Of a stretch of 30,642 nt of DNA, positions 1 to 6,916 are shown piece by piece. The translations under genes were made by a program, and so were the position numbers. Position 1 is the stretch's first letter. Every line of letters starts with the position of its first letter. The notes below the pieces were generated by a model. That model made no database searches. It was not told the DNA's origin and saw only the letters and a program-made list of their open reading frames with translations. Source of the stretch: JBDZUZ01 sp040255445 (GTDB lineage Bacteria > Planctomycetota > Phycisphaerae > Phycisphaerales > UBA1924); NCBI GenBank assembly GCA_040255445.1, contig JBDZUZ010000025.1, positions 1 to 30,642 on the forward strand, written 5' to 3'.

Positions 1-2
1 GC

Positions 3-707
3 GGGGCTGGCCTGAGAGAGTCGGACGCTGGGGCACGACTGAGCTCAGAGCAGCTTAGTCGTGGCACGGGTCAGTCTGAGATCGCGGCGGCGGAGCTGAG
101 TGGTGCGCTGGCGCGGGCCTCGAGCCCGCTGGCGATTGATCTGCTGATCGAGCAGCCGCGGCGGTGGGCCGCGGCGGGGGCGGCGAGCGACCCGGAGTTG
201 GACCGCATCAGAAACCGGCTGATCGATCCGCCGACGGTGGCTGCAGTGGGGGGCGCGAACATCGGGAAGTCGAGTCTGCTCAACGCGCTGGCGGGTCGGG
301 ACCTCTCGATCGTGGCCGATGAGCCGGGGACGACGCGTGACCACGTCGGGGCGTTGATTGATCTGGGCGGCCTGGTCGTTCGGTACATCGACACGCCGGG
401 CCTGCGGGAGGGATCAGGCGCGGCGGAGGCCGAGGCGGCGCGGCTGGCGGTCGAGGTCGCCGAGTCGGCCGATCTGGTCCTCCTGTGCTGCGATCACGCG
501 ACCGCCTTCCCCGCGATCCGCCCCCGCGGCGTGGTCGTGCGGGTCGGGCTCCGGAGCGATCTGGGGCCGCCGGTGGCGGAGGTGGATGCCGCGGTGTCGG
601 CCCTGACCGGGGTTGGAGTGCCCGGGCTGGTGGCGATGGTGCGGGAGCGACTGACCCCGCGGGAAGCCCTTGATGACCCGCGGCCGTGGCGGTTCTGGGA
701 CACTTGA
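3..707 (+). CDS. MnmE/TrmE-like GTPase, 3' part (gene runs off the left edge)
   Basis: The reading frame is open from the first bases of the window to the TGA at 705-707, so the N-terminus is missing. The visible part holds a small GTPase domain: P-loop GGANIGKSS near base 255, switch motif GTTRD, G3 motif DTPG followed by LRE, and a G5-like SALTGVGV. This arrangement is that of MnmE/TrmE, which works with MnmG to modify the wobble uridine of some tRNAs. The G4 position reads LRSD rather than NKxD, keeping only the aspartate. The protein ends in RPWRFWDT and lacks the terminal Cys-rich C(I/L)GK of true MnmE, whose cysteine is needed for the modification. It could therefore be an MnmE paralogue with another role. 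The GTPase family is secure; the exact function is not. Confidence 0.75.
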   Translation, partial: GAGLRESDAGARLSSEQLSRGTGQSEIAAAELSGALARASSPLAIDLLIEQPRRWAAAGAASDPELDRIRNRLIDPPTVAAVGGANIGKSSLLNALAGRDLSIVADEPGTTRDHVGALIDLGGLVVRYIDTPGLREGSGAAEAEAARLAVEVAESADLVLLCCDHATAFPAIRPRGVVVRVGLRSDLGPPVAEVDAAVSALTGVGVPGLVAMVRERLTPREALDDPRPWRFWDT

Positions 708-827
708 GGCGGGGGGCGGGAGCGGGTGCATCGCCGCGTATCCCACGGGCGTCCTTCCTAGGATGGTGGCTCCACCAGACTTTCACCCGCCGCGGCCGGC
801 TCGCCGCGATCCAGGCAGATACAGGCA

Positions 828-1715
828 ATGGACGATCGTCAGCAACAGATCCGCGACCGGGCAGGCCTTGATGAGTCCCGGGTTAATCAGGAGTTCGTCG
901 ACCTCCTGAAGAAGTACAGCACCCCGGCGCTGCTGGTCTTGGCGCTGATCGTGGGCGGGTACGCGGGCTGGCAGCGGTGGCAGCAGGCCAAGGCGCAGAA
1001 GGTCGCGGATGCGTTCCGGGATCTGGAGGCGGTGTCGAACGCGGCGGGCGGGATCCCCAGCCCGAACTCGCTGATCGATGTGGCCGAGCAGTACGAGGGT
1101 GTGGGCGCGGTGTCGGCGCTGGCGCGGCTGGAGGCCGCGGATGCGTGCCTGGCGATCGCGCGTTCGGGCATCGAGCCCGGCGCGGTGTACAACCAGGACG
1201 GCACGCTCTCGGACCCGAACGCTGTGCTCGATGATGAGGCCAAGGCGGGGTACCTGAGCCGGGCCCACGCGCTCTACTCGGATGTGCTCGCCACGACGGC
1301 GGGCGTTGAGGCCAAGAAGATGATCGCGGTGAACGCCCTCTTCGGGCTCGCGGCGGTTGAGGAGTCGCGGGGCGACTTCGAGCAGGCGCAGCAGCGGTAC
1401 GAGGCGATCGTGGAGCGGACTGAGGGCACGACCTTCACGCTGCACCGGACGCTCGCCCGCGAGCGGCTGGCGACGATGGGCCGGCTGGAGGCGGTCGCCG
1501 CGCTGCCGTCGGACGCGGACCTGCCCAAGCCGCCGGCTCCTGAGACGCCCGCGGCCGCGCCGGTTGATCCGGCGGGTCCGGCGATGCCCGAGGCTCCGAG
1601 CGCCGGCGAGGGCGGCGAGCAGCCGGCGGGTCAGCCCACTGGTGAGCCTGCCGGCCAGCCGGGTGGCGAGACGCCCGCGGGCGGGTCGGGCGGCGAGACT
1701 GGCGGCGGCCGGTGA
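828..1715 (+). CDS. Membrane-anchored TPR-like protein with Pro/Gly-rich tail
   Basis: This is a 295-residue protein with a charged N-terminus (about residues 1-30), one membrane segment (about 33-48, ALLVLALIVGGYAGW) and a helical region with TPR-like repeats, including GLAAVEESRGDFEQAQQRYEAI near residues 175-195. About 75 residues at the C-terminus are low complexity, rich in Pro, Ala, Gly and Glu. The layout resembles YfgM-type proteins, which have one TM helix followed by a periplasmic TPR domain and serve as helpers of envelope protein biogenesis; that assignment is inference. A TAGGAT hexamer at 760-765 is a possible -10 box. Only 3 bases separate the stop from the next gene, so the two are probably cotranscribed. 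The precise role is unknown. Confidence 0.7.
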   Translation: MDDRQQQIRDRAGLDESRVNQEFVDLLKKYSTPALLVLALIVGGYAGWQRWQQAKAQKVADAFRDLEAVSNAAGGIPSPNSLIDVAEQYEGVGAVSALARLEAADACLAIARSGIEPGAVYNQDGTLSDPNAVLDDEAKAGYLSRAHALYSDVLATTAGVEAKKMIAVNALFGLAAVEESRGDFEQAQQRYEAIVERTEGTTFTLHRTLARERLATMGRLEAVAALPSDADLPKPPAPETPAAAPVDPAGPAMPEAPSAGEGGEQPAGQPTGEPAGQPGGETPAGGSGGETGGGR

Positions 1716-1718
1716 GCC

Positions 1719-2963
1719 GTGCCCGGTCACGATGAGTCCAAGCCGAAGGGTGGTTGCCAGCGAGGCGCTTCGGGCGCTGATGCCGATGCCGATGTCGCGA
1801 CGACGGCCGGGCTGATTCTGCCGGGCGGCAAGGTCGATGCCGAGGCGATCCGCCGCGCGATCGAGCAGGCGCAGGCCGCGGGCCTAGATGAGGACGATGC
1901 GGAACTGCGGCGGGTGTCCTTCAGCATCCGGCGTGATCTGCAGAAGCGGCTCGACAAGTACCTGACCGATCGGATCACGTTCATGAGCCGGACGCAGTTG
2001 CAGCGCGTCATCGGCGAGGGGGGCGTGCTGGTCAATGGTCGCGTGCCCAAGAGCTCGACGCTGCTGCGGGCGGGGGACACGGTCGAGGTGGTGGTGCCGC
2101 CGCCGCCCAGCAAGGAGATCGTGCCCGAGGACATCCCGCTGGATGTGCTCTATGAGGATGAGCATCTGATCGTGCTCAACAAGGAGCCGGACATCATCGT
2201 GCACCCGGCGCGTTCGCACCTGACGGGCACGATGCTGAGCGCGCTGGCGTGGCACTTCCGGCACCGGTCGAAGGTGGGGGGTGAGCTCTCGAAGGTGGGC
2301 GATGAATTCGCGCGGCCGGGCGTGGTGCACCGGCTCGATCGGCACACCAGCGGGTGCATTGTCTTCGCGAAGCAGGATGAAGCGCATTGGAAGCTCGGGC
2401 ACCAGTTCGAGCACCGGCGGGTTGAGAAGCGGTACCTCGCGGTGGTGCACGGAGACCTGGGCGTCAACGCCGAGGTGATCGATCTGCCGATCGGGCCGCA
2501 TCCTTCGCGTGAGAAGGGGTACCGCGAGAAGTACGTCGTGCGGCACGATGAGCTCGGGAAACAGTCGCTCACGATCGCGCGGGTGCGCGAGCGATACACC
2601 GTCGAGACCGGCGGGAAGACCGAGGTCTTCAGCCTCGTTGAACTCGAACTCAAGACCGGTCGCACGCACCAGATCCGTGTGCATCTCTCGCACCTGGGAT
2701 ACCCGATCGTCGGCGATGACATGTACGGCGGGAAGCCGTACCTCTGCCCGGAGACGGGGCACGAACTCACGCGGCAGGCTCTGCACGCGACGTTGCTGGG
2801 CTTTACGCACCCGATCGCCGGCGTTGGAATGGCCTTCACAGCGCCGCTCCGCGGCGAGATCGCGGAACTGGTGCGGTCGCTGCGGCATCGGTCCGGCGGC
2901 GGGGAGCGGGTGGAGATGATGGGGGCGATCGTGGATCTGGAGCAGGCGCTGGGCCACCTGTAG
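1719..2963 (+). CDS. RluA/RluD-family 23S rRNA pseudouridine synthase
   Basis: The 414-residue product has an S4 RNA-binding domain (about residues 73-125, with QKRLDKYL and VLVNGRV) followed by an RluA-type catalytic domain. The signature HRLDRHTSG carries the catalytic aspartate at about residue 207, and the later GRTHQIRVHLSHLGYPIVGD is the conserved RluA motif II/III region. Enzymes with this S4-plus-catalytic layout isomerise uridines in 23S rRNA (RluD or RluC type); which uridines cannot be told here. The GTG start at 1719 lies 3 bases after the previous stop. It gives a hydrophilic 65-residue N-terminal extension before the S4 domain, so a later start is possible. A short insertion with GGELSKVGDEFARPG sits just before the catalytic motif. 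Confidence 0.93.
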   Translation: MPGHDESKPKGGCQRGASGADADADVATTAGLILPGGKVDAEAIRRAIEQAQAAGLDEDDAELRRVSFSIRRDLQKRLDKYLTDRITFMSRTQLQRVIGEGGVLVNGRVPKSSTLLRAGDTVEVVVPPPPSKEIVPEDIPLDVLYEDEHLIVLNKEPDIIVHPARSHLTGTMLSALAWHFRHRSKVGGELSKVGDEFARPGVVHRLDRHTSGCIVFAKQDEAHWKLGHQFEHRRVEKRYLAVVHGDLGVNAEVIDLPIGPHPSREKGYREKYVVRHDELGKQSLTIARVRERYTVETGGKTEVFSLVELELKTGRTHQIRVHLSHLGYPIVGDDMYGGKPYLCPETGHELTRQALHATLLGFTHPIAGVGMAFTAPLRGEIAELVRSLRHRSGGGERVEMMGAIVDLEQALGHL

Positions 2964-2993
2964 CGGCCGCCATGGGCGAGGGCGGCGGCGCGG

Positions 2994-2999
2994 TACCAT
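2994..2999 (+). promoter_or_regulatory. -10-like box TACCAT, start codon 7 nt downstream
   Basis: TACCAT ends 7 nt before the ATG at 3007. That distance would put the transcription start at or next to the start codon, so the mRNA may be leaderless. No convincing -35 element was seen. Confidence 0.4.
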
Positions 3000-3006
3000 C
3001 CGCCGC

Positions 3007-3276
3007 ATGACCACCCCCGACCCCGCGAACCTCACGCCCGAGCAGCAGCACGAGATCCAACTCAAGGCCGCGATGACCGCCTTCAAGAAGCGGATCAAGC
3101 TGACCCGACTCGACCAGGAATCGCGGCTGGGCGGCGGCCGGCCCACGACCGGCGGTAAGAAGTCGGAGGTGGATGCCATCATCCCGCCCAGCCAGTTCCC
3201 CCGCGAGATCTGGGAGGAACTGGCCAAACAGGGCAAGCTCAAGAACACCGGCGGCGGCTTCTACAGCCTGCCCTGA
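3007..3276 (+). CDS. Small conserved-looking hypothetical protein (89 aa)
   Basis: I do not recognise this protein. It is 89 residues, hydrophilic, with no signal peptide or membrane segment. The N-terminal half is helical and charged (EQQHEIQLKAAMTAFKKRIKLTRLDQESRLGGG). The C-terminal half has a compact motif with FPREIWEELAKQGKLKNTGGGFYSLP, which could be a small winged or hairpin fold. It follows the pseudouridine synthase by 43 bases, with a -10-like TACCAT just before the ATG, so it may have its own promoter. Codon use is strongly GC at third positions, like its neighbours, which supports real coding. Confidence 0.7.
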   Translation: MTTPDPANLTPEQQHEIQLKAAMTAFKKRIKLTRLDQESRLGGGRPTTGGKKSEVDAIIPPSQFPREIWEELAKQGKLKNTGGGFYSLP

Positions 3277-3421
3277 CCTTCTGGAGGCCGACCCGGAATC
3301 CGGTGGCCCGCCCGCGTCCAAACCGACATCCGGGGCGAAGCGACTCCGCGAGACCGAGCCGCCGTGCGCACGCGGCGGCCCCGGGTCAGCGCGGCGGGTC
3401 CGGCCGCGCACCGACCCGGGG

Positions 3422-4753
3422 ATGCACAGAAACGGGCTTCGGATGCGTCCCATGGTTCCGCAGCGAGCGTCGGCGAACCTTCAAACTCACAGCGCGGAGT
3501 GTCCTGCCGCGGCGACCCGTGCTCGGATCGCCGCGGCGGTCTCCTGCGGTGGCGAGCGGGGCGGGGAGTGCTGGATCGTGCGGGGTGGCCGGCTCGTGCG
3601 GCGGCGCATCATGACCGCTGGTGACGGGGGTGCGGACGCCCTCGCCGTCGATCTCCCGACTGGTGTACGGGTCGCGTGCATCGCGGCGACGGATCAGCAG
3701 GTCTTCATCGCGGATGCGGACGCCGGGTGTGTGCATCGGTTCGATGCGTCGGCGGGAACATGGACGCGGATCGAGTCGCAGGCGCCGGCGGCCAACGCGA
3801 TCGCTGTAGCTCCGGACGGCCGTCGCCTGCTCATCGCGACGAAGACGCATCAAATCTGGCAACTCGATCTCCGCAGCGGCGCGGCCAAGCCGATCGCGGG
3901 CACGGGCCAGCGCGGGCTTGAAGATGGTGTGGCCGCGGCGGCGGAGTTCGCATCGCCCGCGGCGATGTGCGTCTCGACGGATGGGCGGCGGTTGTACGTG
4001 GTGGACCGCGACAGTTCGGCGGTGCGCGAGATCGATCTGGGAACGCACTACACCGCGACGATTGCGGGCCGCGGTGTCGGTGAGCACGGCCGGGTCGATG
4101 GCGACTTTCAGGCGGCGCGGCTCGACCGGCCGGAGGGCGTCGCCGCGGTGATGACCGCGCAGGGAGAGCGGCTGGTGATCGCGGACACGGGGAATCGGCT
4201 GATCCGCGTGGTCGATCCCAAAGCCAGGACAGTCGAGACCTGGGCCGACCTCGCGGCGAACGGATCGCACGGGCCGAGTGATATCGCCGCGATCGCGGCC
4301 GAGAGCGTTATGGCGGCGATGGTCGCCTGTGGTGATCGCGTGGCGAGTGTGACCGGTGATGGGCGCATCCGGGAAGTGCAGGATGAGGAGCAGGGCGTGA
4401 CCATGATCGACGCGCGGGCGGGCGAGCCGCTCGATCTCGCGATCGGGCTCGCGGGCCTGGCGATGGCCGAGCGGTCGATGCTGCGGCTGCGCGTGTCGTC
4501 GCTGCCCAACGGTTCGCCGGCGCGGATGTTGGCGCAACGGATCGTCAGCGGTCCGATCTGTCGCGAGGTGCGTATCCAGATCCCCGCATCGTCGGTGCAC
4601 GACGGCGCGCGGTGGGTGGTCGAGTGCGAGTCGTTGTGCGAGGAGACTGTCGAGGTTGTTGCCGCGAGTCATTCGCGCTGGCTCGTCGCGGTGCGGACAG
4701 ACAATCCCGCCGCGCCGCGCGTGGCGATGCTCGACCGTTCAGCGCTGGGATGA
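3422..4753 (+). CDS. NHL/SMP-30-like beta-propeller protein
   Basis: The frame ends at TGA 4751-4753. Several blade-like repeats are visible: VFIADADAGCVHRFDASAGTW, LYVVDRDSSAVREIDLGTHYTATIAGRG and LVIADTGNRLIRVVDPKARTVETWA. The stretches GTGQRGLEDGVAAAAEFASPAAM and GEHGRVDGDFQAARLDRPEGVAA are the linkers typical of NHLRC2-type propellers. Such proteins bind ligands or partners; no catalytic residues can be assigned. The start is uncertain. In-frame ATGs lie at 3422, 3443, 3452 and 3611, none with a good ribosome-binding site. I use 3422 because the frame already reads like a beta-strand sequence (CWIVRGGRLVRR) before 3611. No signal peptide is evident. The last 15 bases overlap the converging macrodomain gene. 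Confidence 0.7.
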   Translation: MHRNGLRMRPMVPQRASANLQTHSAECPAAATRARIAAAVSCGGERGGECWIVRGGRLVRRRIMTAGDGGADALAVDLPTGVRVACIAATDQQVFIADADAGCVHRFDASAGTWTRIESQAPAANAIAVAPDGRRLLIATKTHQIWQLDLRSGAAKPIAGTGQRGLEDGVAAAAEFASPAAMCVSTDGRRLYVVDRDSSAVREIDLGTHYTATIAGRGVGEHGRVDGDFQAARLDRPEGVAAVMTAQGERLVIADTGNRLIRVVDPKARTVETWADLAANGSHGPSDIAAIAAESVMAAMVACGDRVASVTGDGRIREVQDEEQGVTMIDARAGEPLDLAIGLAGLAMAERSMLRLRVSSLPNGSPARMLAQRIVSGPICREVRIQIPASSVHDGARWVVECESLCEETVEVVAASHSRWLVAVRTDNPAAPRVAMLDRSALG

Positions 4754-5356
4754 CCGCGGGGCCCTGGGGGCGGTGATCCGGTCGCGGTACAGCGCGTGGT
4801 CGCGTTCGAGGAAGCAGGCGAAAACAACCCGCTCGATGCCCTGGTCGGCGTCGCGCGCGGTGGCGACGGCGATATCCGCCGCGCGATCGGGCGGGTAGCC
4901 GTACACCCCGGTCGAGATGCACGGGAACGCGATCGACTGCAGCCGCCACTCGCGGGCGATGCTCAGGGCGCTCCGGTAGCACGCCGCCAGCAGCCGGTCG
5001 GCCTCGTCCGCTTCGTGGGCGCCCCAGACCGGCCCGACGGTGTGTATGACATAGCGGGCGGGGAGGTCGAAGCCGGCGGTGATCCGCGCTTCACCGGTCG
5101 GGCAGCGCACGCCGGGCCTCACCTCGGCGATGGCGCGGCACGCCTGCAGCAGCTCCGGCCCCGCAGCGCGATGGATCGACCCATCGACCCCGCCACCGCC
5201 CAGCAGCCGGGTGTTCCCGGCGTTGACGATGGCGTCGACCCGCAGCTGGGTGATGTCGCCGAGGATGACTTCCAGCACAGCGTTCTCGCAGCGTTCGGTG
5301 CCCACCGAGGACGCAACCGCCCTCCCCCCACAGATACGCACCGTCCGGCGGGGCAT
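4739..5356 (-). CDS. Macrodomain protein (ADP-ribose / O-acetyl-ADP-ribose hydrolase type)
   Basis: The macro fold is clear: GDITQLRVDAIVNAGNTRLLGGGGVDGSIHRAAG contains the ligand-binding NAGN and the GGGGVDGSIH loop, and the later CISTGVYGYP is the second ADP-ribose loop. The family (YmdB type) binds ADP-ribose and often removes acetyl or ADP-ribosyl groups. With the ATG at 5356 the protein is 205 residues, with 28 residues before VLEVILGDIT. A GTG at 5278 would give a 179-residue product starting right at the domain, closer to the usual length, so either start is possible. It begins 18 bases after the serS stop on the same strand and is probably cotranscribed with serS. The C-terminus is Arg-rich. 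Confidence 0.9.
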   Translation of the reverse strand: MPRRTVRICGGRAVASSVGTERCENAVLEVILGDITQLRVDAIVNAGNTRLLGGGGVDGSIHRAAGPELLQACRAIAEVRPGVRCPTGEARITAGFDLPARYVIHTVGPVWGAHEADEADRLLAACYRSALSIAREWRLQSIAFPCISTGVYGYPPDRAADIAVATARDADQGIERVVFACFLERDHALYRDRITAPRAPRSSQR

Positions 5357-5374
5357 AGAGAACCCCCGGGCCGG

Positions 5375-6784
5375 TCAGCCGATCCGCTCACGCCCGCCCA
5401 TGTAGGGACGCAGCGCGGGCGGGATGGTGACCGAGCCGTCCTGGTTCTGCCACATCTCGAGGATGGGGATCAGCACGCGCGGGCTGGCGAGGACGGTGTT
5501 GTTGAGCGAGTGGCAGAAGACGGTGTCGCCGTGTCCGCCCGCGCCGCCCTGGCGGTAACGCATGTTCAGGCGGCGGCACTGGTAGTCGTACAGACGGCTG
5601 GCGGAGTGGGTCTCGCCGTACGCGCCCTTGGGGCGGCCGTCGGTGTCGAGATCGCCGCGGCCGGGCATGTAGCTCTCGATGTCGACCATGTCGGCGTTCT
5701 TGGGGCCCAGGTCGCCGGTGCAGCATTGGAGCAGGCGGTAGGGGAGGCCCAGGGACTGCAGCAGCTCCTCGACGAACCCGATCATCTTCTTGTGCCAGTT
5801 GCGGCTCTCGGCCTCATCGGCCTTGCAGATCACGACCTGCTCGACCTTGTCGAACTGGTGGATGCGGTAGAGGCCGGCGGTGTCTTTGCCGGCGGCGCCG
5901 GCCTCGCGGCGGAAGCAGGTGCTGACGGTGACATACCGCAGCGGGAGGCTGGCTTCATCGAGGATCTCGCTCTGGTGCAGACCCATGAGCCCGACCTCGC
6001 CGGTGCCGGTGAGGAAGAGGTCGTTGCCGCCGCCGCGCTTGGTCTCTTCGATGTGGTACGCCTGCTCGCGCCCCGCGGGGAAGAAGCCAGTGCCGACCAT
6101 CGCTTCTTCACGCACCAGCACAGGCACGGACATGGGCTTGAAGCCGTGCTTGTGGACCATGAAATCGAAGGCGTAGCGGAGGACGGCGGAGTGCAGGAGC
6201 ATGCCGTCGCCGGTGAGGACGTAGGAGCGGGAGCCGGCCATCTTTACGCCGCGTTCGAAGTCGGCGAGCTTGAGGTGGTCAAGGAGTTCGATGTGCGTGC
6301 GCGGGGCGAAGCCGCGGCTGGCTTTGAAGCCATTGGCGGCGTCGAAGCCGTCGGGGTTCCAGCAGCGGATCTCGATGTTGTCGTCGGCGGAGGTGCCGAT
6401 GGGGACATCGCTATCCGGGGGGAGCGGGACCTGGAGCAGGATCTCGCGGATCTGGCCGTCGAGTTCGGCTTCCTTCCCTTCCATGCCCTGGATCGCGGCT
6501 TTGAACTTGGCTGGCCGGGCCTTGATCTCCTCGAGCTGGGCTTCGAGAGACACACGATCGGGGCCGTGCGCGCCCTTGAGCTGACCCTGGAGCTTGCCGA
6601 TCTGCGGGCCCAATTCCTTGGAAAGGCGGTTCTGCTCGGCGCGGAGTTTCTCCCGCTCGGTCATGAGGGCCCGGCGCTCTTCCTCGAGGGCCAGAAGCCG
6701 GTCGATGTCGACGTGGATGCCCTTGGCCTTGGCGCCCAGGGCGAAGCGGGTGGGGTTCTCGCGGAGCTGCTTGAGGTCGATCAT
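5375..6784 (-). CDS. serS: Seryl-tRNA synthetase, class II, divergent motif 3
   Basis: This 469-residue protein charges tRNA-Ser with serine. The N-terminus MIDLKQLRENP and the long coiled-coil (ALEEERRALMTEREKLRAEQNRLSKEL) are the tRNA-binding arm of bacterial SerRS. Motif 2 is present as VSTCFRREAGAAGKDTAGLYRIHQFDKVE. The serine-binding TxE is kept in GTGEVGL, where other bacteria usually have PTAEVPL. Motif 3 is unusual: GETHSASRLYDYQCRRLNMRYR replaces the common REISSCSNxxDFQARR, after an insertion of about nine residues (GRGDLDTDGRPKGAYG). The key Glu of this motif and the final Arg (ASPR) are retained, so activity is expected. The ATG at 6784 follows a -10-like TAGACT by 7 nt. It is divergent from the FHA-GspE gene. 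Confidence 0.95.
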   Translation of the reverse strand: MIDLKQLRENPTRFALGAKAKGIHVDIDRLLALEEERRALMTEREKLRAEQNRLSKELGPQIGKLQGQLKGAHGPDRVSLEAQLEEIKARPAKFKAAIQGMEGKEAELDGQIREILLQVPLPPDSDVPIGTSADDNIEIRCWNPDGFDAANGFKASRGFAPRTHIELLDHLKLADFERGVKMAGSRSYVLTGDGMLLHSAVLRYAFDFMVHKHGFKPMSVPVLVREEAMVGTGFFPAGREQAYHIEETKRGGGNDLFLTGTGEVGLMGLHQSEILDEASLPLRYVTVSTCFRREAGAAGKDTAGLYRIHQFDKVEQVVICKADEAESRNWHKKMIGFVEELLQSLGLPYRLLQCCTGDLGPKNADMVDIESYMPGRGDLDTDGRPKGAYGETHSASRLYDYQCRRLNMRYRQGGAGGHGDTVFCHSLNNTVLASPRVLIPILEMWQNQDGSVTIPPALRPYMGGRERIG

Positions 6785-6791
6785 GGCGGGG

Positions 6792-6797
6792 AGTCTA
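6792..6797 (-). promoter_or_regulatory. -10-like box TAGACT for serS
   Basis: On the minus strand TAGACT is followed by 7 nt and then the serS ATG, consistent with a leaderless or nearly leaderless transcript. No good -35 match lies 16-18 bases upstream. Confidence 0.45.
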
Positions 6798-6916
6798 GTC
6801 GGGCGTCTCGGCGAGTCCCGCCGGGCGAATCTGCCACCCGGGGCGGGGCTGCCGGTAGGATGGCGGCCCCGGGGGCCGGTTCGTGCCCCCATCTTCGGGC
6901 GATCTCTGGAGCCCAC

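Noticed and set aside
1560..1712. The Pro/Gly/Glu-rich repeats at the end of the TPR-like gene as a DNA repeat array or CRISPR-like structure
   Set aside because: The units are short, imperfect and in frame; they encode a low-complexity protein tail with no spacer-repeat pattern.
4796..6916. A very long plus-strand open frame upstream of and continuous with the FHA-GspE gene
   Set aside because: It is antisense to the macrodomain gene and serS. Its translation is Val/Ala/Gly/Glu-rich chance sequence, and the FHA domain begins right at the ATG 6917, so the real gene starts there.
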